From contig CM053246.1 of assembly GCA_028583405.1 (NCBI GenBank), forward strand, positions 6,479,620 through 6,543,619: a stretch of 64,000 bases of DNA, written 5' to 3'. The first letter of the stretch is position 1. Each line of letters begins with the position of its first letter. Made by a program: the position numbers and the translations under genes. Positions 57,081-64,000 of the stretch are shown here, piece after piece. Under the pieces are notes generated by a model, which had not been told where the DNA came from, did not search any database, and saw only the letters and a program-made list of their open reading frames with translations. The stretch is from Pogonophryne albipinna. Taxonomy: Eukaryota; Chordata; Actinopteri; Perciformes; Artedidraconidae.

Positions 57081-58080
57081 TAAAAGAAACAAAAGGATGT
57101 AAAAAGTAGGAAACGGTTGTACTGCAAATAAGGAAAGAAACGTACTCACAAAAGACACTAAATATGTGTAATGTATATTTCTCTATTACTGTAAAATGGT
57201 TCCTGCTTATGTCGTTGAATGCAATAGCAGATTGATTTATCTTTTCTAGAGATGAACCTCTGTCCATAGATAAAATAAAGCTGTGAAAGTTCTGTTTCTC
57301 ACTTTCAATCCAGTTTAAATAAAAAAAAAATGGTGCTAAATCTGATTTACTTTTGCTCTAGGCTGGTAAAACTTTAAACGCAGGACTAACTTTGTATTGT
57401 TGGTTATATAAAAGTATTTCCTTGATAAAGTAAAAGATCTTGATTGGCCCCAACAAACTGAAAACATAACCGTGTGAAAATCTCCTGACAGTGCAATTGC
57501 GTAGCTCAATTGTCACAATAGACATGTTGTAGTCATGTCTTGGAACTCTTACTGTTTTCCGCTGAATGGAAACCCCTCCTTGTCTGACTGATGATTTCAT
57601 TTCACAATAGGCCTCTTCCAAATAAATCTCTGTACCGGCATGACGATCTCAAGATAGAGATCTCCACAGAGGAGCAGGAAGAGACATGTTGTTCAGCTCA
57701 GTCTGTTACACAACCATTTTTCCCAGAAAGTGTTTTTATCTATCCATAATGGGCGTCACTTCTTTAGACTAGGGGACACTTTCTTTCGAATAAAAAAAAA
57801 ACACTACTGCATTAAGCGTCCCCTGCAAACGATACAAACATACTGTATATGCTTTAAATGTTTGGACAACTAGTGCAGTATATGCTACGCTGCTGCAAAG
57901 CGGGAACCACCATTGCTTTACTATTCTCTGATCAATTATGACTTGTCTCTGGTCCAAACCACTTGGGTTACCAGAAATACACCCGGAAAGTGTGAATACA
58001 GGTTCCTGCACTATTATTAAATGGCTGCCTCCATTTAGCATTTTTTACCAGCATATATACAATGAATAAGTTATAAACAG
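57081..58080. other. Spacer 3' of the HMGXB3-like gene
   Basis: AT-rich, no exon recognised. It may include the 3' UTR of the minus-strand gene. Confidence 0.4.
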
Positions 58081-61000
58081 CTACAGTCGCCGGGTGTATT
58101 CCAGCATGGACCAAGTGTCGATTGTGGACTGGTGGAGTCGCCAGTTCACCTCCTGAAATGCCGAGGTTCCCTTAAGCATGGCTGCACGTTGACCCATTAT
58201 GAAAAAAGTCATAGCATCAATCTGTTTAAAATATAATGAAAAAATAAGTACCGTAATTTGTTGAAAATTATGAAAAATGTCATTGAATTGTATACCAAAT
58301 ATATCATAAAACATGTCATAGTTTGTTGAAAATATCATTATGAAAATGTTTAGTAGTACAGTATACAGTACATTACAGTATAGTATGTCTTAAAAATCAT
58401 AGTATAGAGGTTTTTTTAAATATCATGAAATAAGTCATAGTATACTGTATATCTTTCTTTGAATGAAAAAAGTCACATTATAGTAAAACTAAGAAATAAG
58501 TCAAAAAGTAATGAACTCTTAATATAGTATGCTGAGAAAGTGTATAGAGTCAAATGTAGACATCCAATAAAGGTTGTGCCATTCTGCAGGTGACAATTAT
58601 GCCAGACCAATTGGCATCAATATTCTACTGGACATTGACCATGAGTTTAAGTGCAACATATGTCATTTTATATAATGTGTAGTCGACAAATACAAATAAA
58701 AAGTCAGTGAAATCTAACCTCTGGCAGAAGCACATCCATGACGAATGCCACCTCATCTGCGAACCTTCTCTCTGTCTGTTTTCTCCACCACTTGTGACAG
58801 GAATGACAACACTTGGTCCACCTGGTCATCATCTTCTTTGAAGATGATGACCCTTTCCTCCTTTTATGCCCAAGGAGACTTTACTTCGACTTTATGATTG
58901 CCTGCAAATGCTATATTTTACTGGGAGAATGCTAAAAATGTATATTTCCCTTTCATTATTTATATTGTGCTTAAAACGAGTCCCTTTACTTAGACATTTC
59001 AATTGCAAACTCACTTCAAGATGTTGCAGTAAGCCTTTGTCCTGAGTGATACAATCTATTAACAAGCCACTGGTCAGTCTTCGTTGGTACTGAGCTTGTT
59101 GAGCCCTTTCCTAAAATGTAATTGACAATGCTTAAACATGTTCAATTCAACTCTGAATAAGTCATTTCCATGAATATTTGCACTTCCTTACTGACCTCAA
59201 GCATCTTGAAAGATGCGTTTTCGCCATCCAGGCTTCTGTCTTCTGTCTTCAGCCAGGTGTTCCCCCCCAAATCCTCTTGATAATACAATAACGAATTCAA
59301 ATGTTTTTGTAGCACTGCAGCATACCCTTCCAGTCCGAAGTTTTCCACCAGGATAACACACCACCACCTTCTCAGGAGAGACATGTCATGCTAAAGAAAG
59401 AGCACCAATTTTCATTAAGTTTGATATAACATTTTAATGTGACTTCTTTCCTTAATACTTACAATGCTGAAGTCAAAGCTGGCCTCCATGGCAAAATACC
59501 AGGCATACTGTAATGAGAATGTCATTTTATTAAGACATGCAAGACATAATGTACACGTGACGGCTGATAACTCTTATATTACTTATAACAAGTGAGAAAA
59601 TAGTCACACACCTCCAATAAAATGTGCAGGGCTGATAACGCCACAAGAAAGATGCACGAGAGGCCTACCTACGTGAACGTTCCTTAAATCCTTTTATTAT
59701 TGCACACCTTTTTATTTGCAAGTGCATAAAGTGAGAGAACATTGGGATTCAAACTGAATGTTTGTCAGGTCTAAGTGGTGGTGAATCACTATTGCATGCA
59801 TTTACAAATGAAAGGTGTTAAGGAGCAATCAATTGTGCTATATCACTATATTATGGACTTATCCTTACTTACCATTATCATGAAGACACCACAGTCATTC
59901 CCATGGGTCTGCTTCGGAAGCCCCTGTATGAAGAAAAGTTAAGAGCATAATAGCCAATTGTGACAATACGATAGTGACATTGCAAACACCTCAATATCCA
60001 GAGTCTTCTCTGTCCAGGATCCTGCAATGATTTTCTGTGCAACACCCCTGGGAAAGCAAGAGCAAAACTAGGTCAAACATCAGAAATTAGGAGTGAAAAA
60101 AAAAAAACAGGGGGAACAAAACTTTGTTGCTTCAGATTCAGAACATGAACCGCCAACTGTAGTCCACAGAACGGGGAACACAGTCGTAGAAAATAACAGC
60201 CAATAACATGTTCAGACTATGCAAATAAAGTAAATCATGTTATTGGAAAAAGTTCAACGAGGAAGATTTCTCTCTGTCTCCCTTCTGATTGTGTTTGACA
60301 CTTGGCTATTTCATTCAACTTCAGCTTTAAGGAAGCCAATCTTTTCTGACTATAACAATAATTCCGTACTTAAGGACTACAGTGCCTCCTGTTTGAACTT
60401 TTATTTTTTTAACAAATAGTCTTAACATTATAGGCAGGTCAGGGTAACGTGACCGCCAGACATCCAGGGGTAACCTTAATAGATTCCTGTAGGGCTCACA
60501 GGGGAAACCCCCTGTTCTTCTGAAATATTGCGAATCCAGAAAGAACAGTTCTTTCTGGAGTGGCCTCATCACCTACAGGGAATATGCAGTCTGGACAAAA
60601 AGCAAATAGTACACTTTGGGGGTAATACAATTGCCTCAACAAATTCACAAGCAAATAGCATGGGTAATGAAGGTTCACAACCACATCCTTTCAATGTACA
60701 ACTGTGGATGTCATATGCTGCATACAAAGTCTGTATATTTGCGGTGGGTATAATGAACTTACACACGGAGAAAATGCCCTGGAACCCACAGTGGAATGAT
60801 CAGGGCTTCCCTCTGATCAGCATCCTTCTGTTGAAAATGATGTACTGCATTTTCATAAAGTAATTTAGTAATGTGGTGTTGCAAAATCGGAAGACCTTTT
60901 AGTTAAGTGTTTGGAAACCATTTAATTTTAGTTTAGTATTTAGAACCAACACAGCCAATGTGCACATACTGTATCCAATGAGGGGCATGCCAATTGTAAA

Positions 61001-63200
61001 GTTAAGGATAACATCTTGTCTACATCTCGGTTCATCCCGTTTAATATTAGACTGAATATCTGCTCAATCATTTCACTTACTGGGAAATGGAGCAAAGGGT
61101 CACAGTTGGAGGGGGGGAGCCATGTTGGGGGTAGATGAAGGTCGCTAATGAAAATATCCAACCATAGCTAAGATTATGAAATGCTTAAAAAAAAAAAGTA
61201 TGTAAAACATGTCTGAGTACCTATGTATTGAACACAACTATGCATGTAAGCCATGACCTTTTCACCAAATCACATACACTTTTCAGTATAAAAATATCTT
61301 GCATACATAAATACAAACACACCTGCATAGCCATGCCTTGGACCAGCCTTAGGCACCCATTTCCTACCTGTTGATATAGTTCACAGACAGTGTCAGACAA
61401 TGAATTCCTGATTTTTATCAAAACATACCTTCACCACTAAATTGGACAGTTGTAACGCACCATTGAGTCCATGTCTCTATGGAGTCCAAGGGTCAGCAAG
61501 TTACTCATGGTCAGGCAAGTTGGTCCATCTTTGATTATTATCTCCCCATCTGGCCTATTAACATCCAGGATATAGTTGATCTGGACATGTACAAATAAGG
61601 AAAACAAACAACAGAGCATGAAGATCAGTCATGTTCTAAATTAATAAAATATTAAGGACAATAATGATAGTATGCAGAAACTTCAGTTTACCAGATGCTC
61701 CTGAAAGGGATGATCACCCTTTAGGGACCATGAGGCTCTGCAGGGCTTGAGTGATGACATGATTGTTAAGGCCTCACATTTTTCTGAACATTGGTCCATG
61801 TTCTGCGTTTCTATTTGTACTGTAATAAAAATGAAAATGTAAAAAAATTATTTAAATAAAAAAGTAGATCATCATACCTTGATCCATACACATCTTTGTC
61901 CACCGGAACCAGTTATACAGATATTCCATAACCGGCTGTCAACTCACCTTTGGGGTGTGCTGGAGTTGAAGTGCCACTTGGAAACAGTGCAGATGCTATA
62001 AAATATAAATAAGAAACAAACACAATGTGAAGACATTATTTAAAATCAAAATATTTCACATTAACGCTGACGTACCCATTACAGCCTTTCCAGTTGGATC
62101 AAGAGTGATCCCCTCCGATGATATTTTCCTGAGTTCGGTCAGGGTTTTCTCACATCATTTGGATGTTATGATGATGAATAGTACATCGCATGAGAAAGAC
62201 ATGGCTTCCCGGAGACATCATGTTCAGAAAATAGTTATTTTTTCTCATTTTGGAGAATAACTGCTCAGAGAGTTGATCAAGCCGCAGAGTTCTGGGACAA
62301 GGCAAATTTTTCTTAGGCAATCTTTAGGGTCTTTCGTGTTTGCCTCATGGAAAGTGTCATAAAGAGCGTAGTGATCAGCAGATCCTGTAGTAGGGTGTCC
62401 ATTCGTGTCCGCTGGCTCCTTCTTGATCTTTAACCAGGGAAAGTTTATTGTCAGCGCACTTCTCGCAGCAGACAGGAGATTTTCTGGTGTATCATCGGTC
62501 AGTCTGCGTTCATTTGGCCTGAAAGGCATTTCTTCTGGCTCACGCAAGTTGGTGTGAGTGACCAAACCTCTGGCAAAGTCATAGATCGCCACATTTGGCA
62601 TGCGCTTAAAAGATAGCAGCATGTCTGCATAATCCCGTGGACTTTCTGCTCTTACATTGAATTTAACTGCATTCACGATCCCACAAGGGCACATTATCAC
62701 TGCCCAACCACCTTAACAGGAAAATACATTAAAATATAAGTATATTGACTATTTAAAACTCTAAAAGCAAAAATCTCAAATTATGATAATTGTGTTTTTC
62801 AAAACTTACCAGATGCACCCCAGACCTTTTGGAACACCTTGTCATATGTACTGCGGCTTTTCATTTGCTCCCTCAAGTGGATGACGAGATCCATTTTTGA
62901 TCCAGTTGAGTCAAGGCCACAGCTTTTCACCAAACTTCGCACTGCATCAACCTGTGAAAACATTGGCAATTACCATAGGCAATTACACATGGTCATCTAA
63001 GAACAATTACAGTTTGGGGAAACATCTTGTTAAATTAATGTCACCTTCAAGTTCATGATTTCATTTGCCAATTTGTCCTCTGTGATGTCCATCTCTGGCT
63101 GCGTCTCAGGTCGACTATTTTCATTTCCTCGCTCCTCGGTCTCGGTCTCACCGGAAGTTGATTTGTCTGCGCCATCTTGAGTATCGTCCCATGGCTCTTA
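58081..63200 (-). pseudogene. HMGXB3-like gene with C-terminal Ulp1/C48 protease domain, frameshifted
   Basis: Exons (minus strand, 5' to 3'): about 63200-63045, 62951-62810, 62711-62076, 61995-61948, 61819-61692, 61580-61461, 61367-61323, 61167-61081, 60827-60763, 60564-60475, 60047-59990, 59923-59873, 59507-59463, 59390-59196, 59110-59015, 58835-58719, 58221-58081. All junctions keep phase. The early exons (KSCGLDSTGSKMDLVIHLRE, GGWAVIMCPCG, YDFARGLVTHTNLREP, NGHPTTGSADHYALYDTFHE) match the conserved part of fish HMG domain-containing protein 3. Later exons form a C48-type cysteine protease: His in VPGHFL (60774-60776), Asp in FFLDS (60534-60536), Gln in GLPKQ (59909-59911), Cys in GNDCGVF (59891-59893). 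The third exon has two frameshifts (about 62268 and 62152), so the full protein is not readable. The N-terminal part (HMG box) is not in the window. Confidence 0.75.
62076..62711 (-). pseudogene. HMGXB3-like exon with two frameshifts
   Basis: It reads GWAVIMCPCGIVNAVKFNVR to VPELCGLINS, then loses about 7 bases at 62268 so that the frame ends at a stop at 62245. In the next frame the family motif EQLFSKMRKNNYFLNM continues until HHHNIQMM and a stop. A further 1-base shift near 62152 leads into EKTLTELRKISSEGITLDPT and a good donor (gtacgt). All other exons of the gene are clean. Confidence 0.8.
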
Positions 63201-63245
63201 TTTCTGCCGGAGGACCGAGGATCGAGGACCGAGGAGCGATAATGG
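63118..63245. repeat. Inverted repeat near the 5' end of the HMGXB3-like fragment
   Basis: The arm cctcgctcctcggtctcggt (63127 on) pairs with gaggaccgaggagcga (63224-63239) around a loop of about 70 bp. It overlaps the first recognisable exon and may be a transposon edge that cut the gene. Confidence 0.55.
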
Positions 63246-64000
63246 AGGAGCTATAACCGAGGAACCACCAGACCATCCTCCGATGAAATCCTCAGACACT
63301 CGCCCCGCCCCCTTACTGTATATCGCTCACTGATTGGACGATGCAGTGCATGCACTGATCTGATGCTTCTTGACATGAGAGCAGTTTCCCAGCGGAGTGA
63401 AGAAGATACATGAAACTCACGAGAGTCACTCCTCAGTTTATACCGTGTTTTGCTTCAATTAATGTATCATTTAGTTACAAATATGTGATATATCTGAACA
63501 ACAAAGTGGTCAAAAATCATTTTATTCATTTATTGGAAGCATTTTCATGATCGCTTTTTTCGTTTTACATTTTCATTTATTGTCATTTCCATTCAGTCAG
63601 TCATTAAGTGCTATTAAAATGTTAATGTGCTACATATCCACACAAACAAACAAAGTGTGCAATCCAATGAATGTTAATCTAACTGGGTTTTGATAGATAA
63701 TATATCTCTTTTTCTTCTCTCAATTATTTTTATTTCTATTGTGCACTCTAATCAATATTAATCAAACTATTGTTCGTTTATACATTTTAAGAATGGCGTT
63801 TATCTTTTTTGAGAATGAGTTCTTATTTTATTTATTGGGGTCTACAACAGATGATACAAATGTTTGTGTCAGTAAATGTGTACTAACAGAGGGGGGGGTG
63901 TTTGTGAAAACAACGGGGACAGAGCTAGCTGCTGTCAGACGAACAGCTGTGCGGCGTCATCACAAACGGATGTCGCTTCACGTGACGCTCCGAAAAACTA
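63246..64000. other. Spacer at the right window edge
   Basis: No exon recognised. A CCAAT-like cactgattggacg near 63329 and a CACGTGAC E-box near 63977 lie in the more GC-rich parts. The rest is AT-rich. Confidence 0.4.

Noticed and set aside
62810..62951. HMGXB3-like exons as an intact active gene
   Set aside because: Phases and protease residues are good, but two frameshifts in the next exon prevent reading the whole protein. Listed as pseudogene pending read-level confirmation.

Overview
The window reads as chromosomal DNA from a ray-finned (teleost) fish. The evidence is an intron-containing desmosomal cadherin with vertebrate exon structure, a second intron-split gene of a fish-type HMGXB3/Ulp1-protease family, AT-rich spacers, long GT/CA and TTC microsatellites, and a dense load of fish repeats (L2-type LINEs, hAT, piggyBac, Harbinger, gypsy LTRs, a tRNA-derived SINE). 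I see no bacterial operons, CRISPR arrays or rRNA genes.

Layout. 1-4356: right-hand part of a decayed piggyBac element with other repeats inside it. 4361-11300: spacer with a gypsy-type LTR fragment, a clean solo LTR (7751-8379, 5-bp target duplication) and further LTR pieces. 11308-15172: a 30-bp minisatellite split by a hAT element (11502-15142), which was itself hit by a Charlie-like hAT (11962-14535) carrying a broken transposase. 15585-21480: a minus-strand LINE with an 886-codon endonuclease/reverse-transcriptase frame, interrupted by an L2 tail and by a hAT element. 21500-22345: a collapsed gypsy element. 22928-26642: upstream region of the cadherin gene.

26643-44274 (+): a desmoglein-2-type cadherin (dsg2). 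I could assemble it into 14 coding exons with consistent phases, giving a predicted 1148 residues: signal peptide, very short propeptide, RKKR cleavage site, cadherin repeats, membrane segment and plakoglobin-binding tail. Exon 8 holds an unusual Gly-Ala-Ser repeat tract. Introns 1, 5 and 7 carry hAT, long-inverted-repeat, L2 and Harbinger insertions. 44970-48125: two piggyBac relics sharing one TTAA, with a SINE in the second. 48128-52839: further repeats, a third copy of the hAT family seen at 11502 and 26870, and a GC-rich LINE fragment.

56146-56702 is a direct repeat of 22928-23541, so dsg2 sits between two related blocks about 33 kb apart, probably a trace of tandem duplication. 58081-63200 (-): a 17-exon HMGXB3-like gene ending in a C48 (Ulp1/SENP-type) cysteine-protease domain with His, Asp, Gln and Cys in place, but with one exon broken by two frameshifts. 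The two host-type genes are convergent and show no evident functional link. Most of the remaining sequence is transposon history, and in many cases intact target-site duplications fix the order of insertion.
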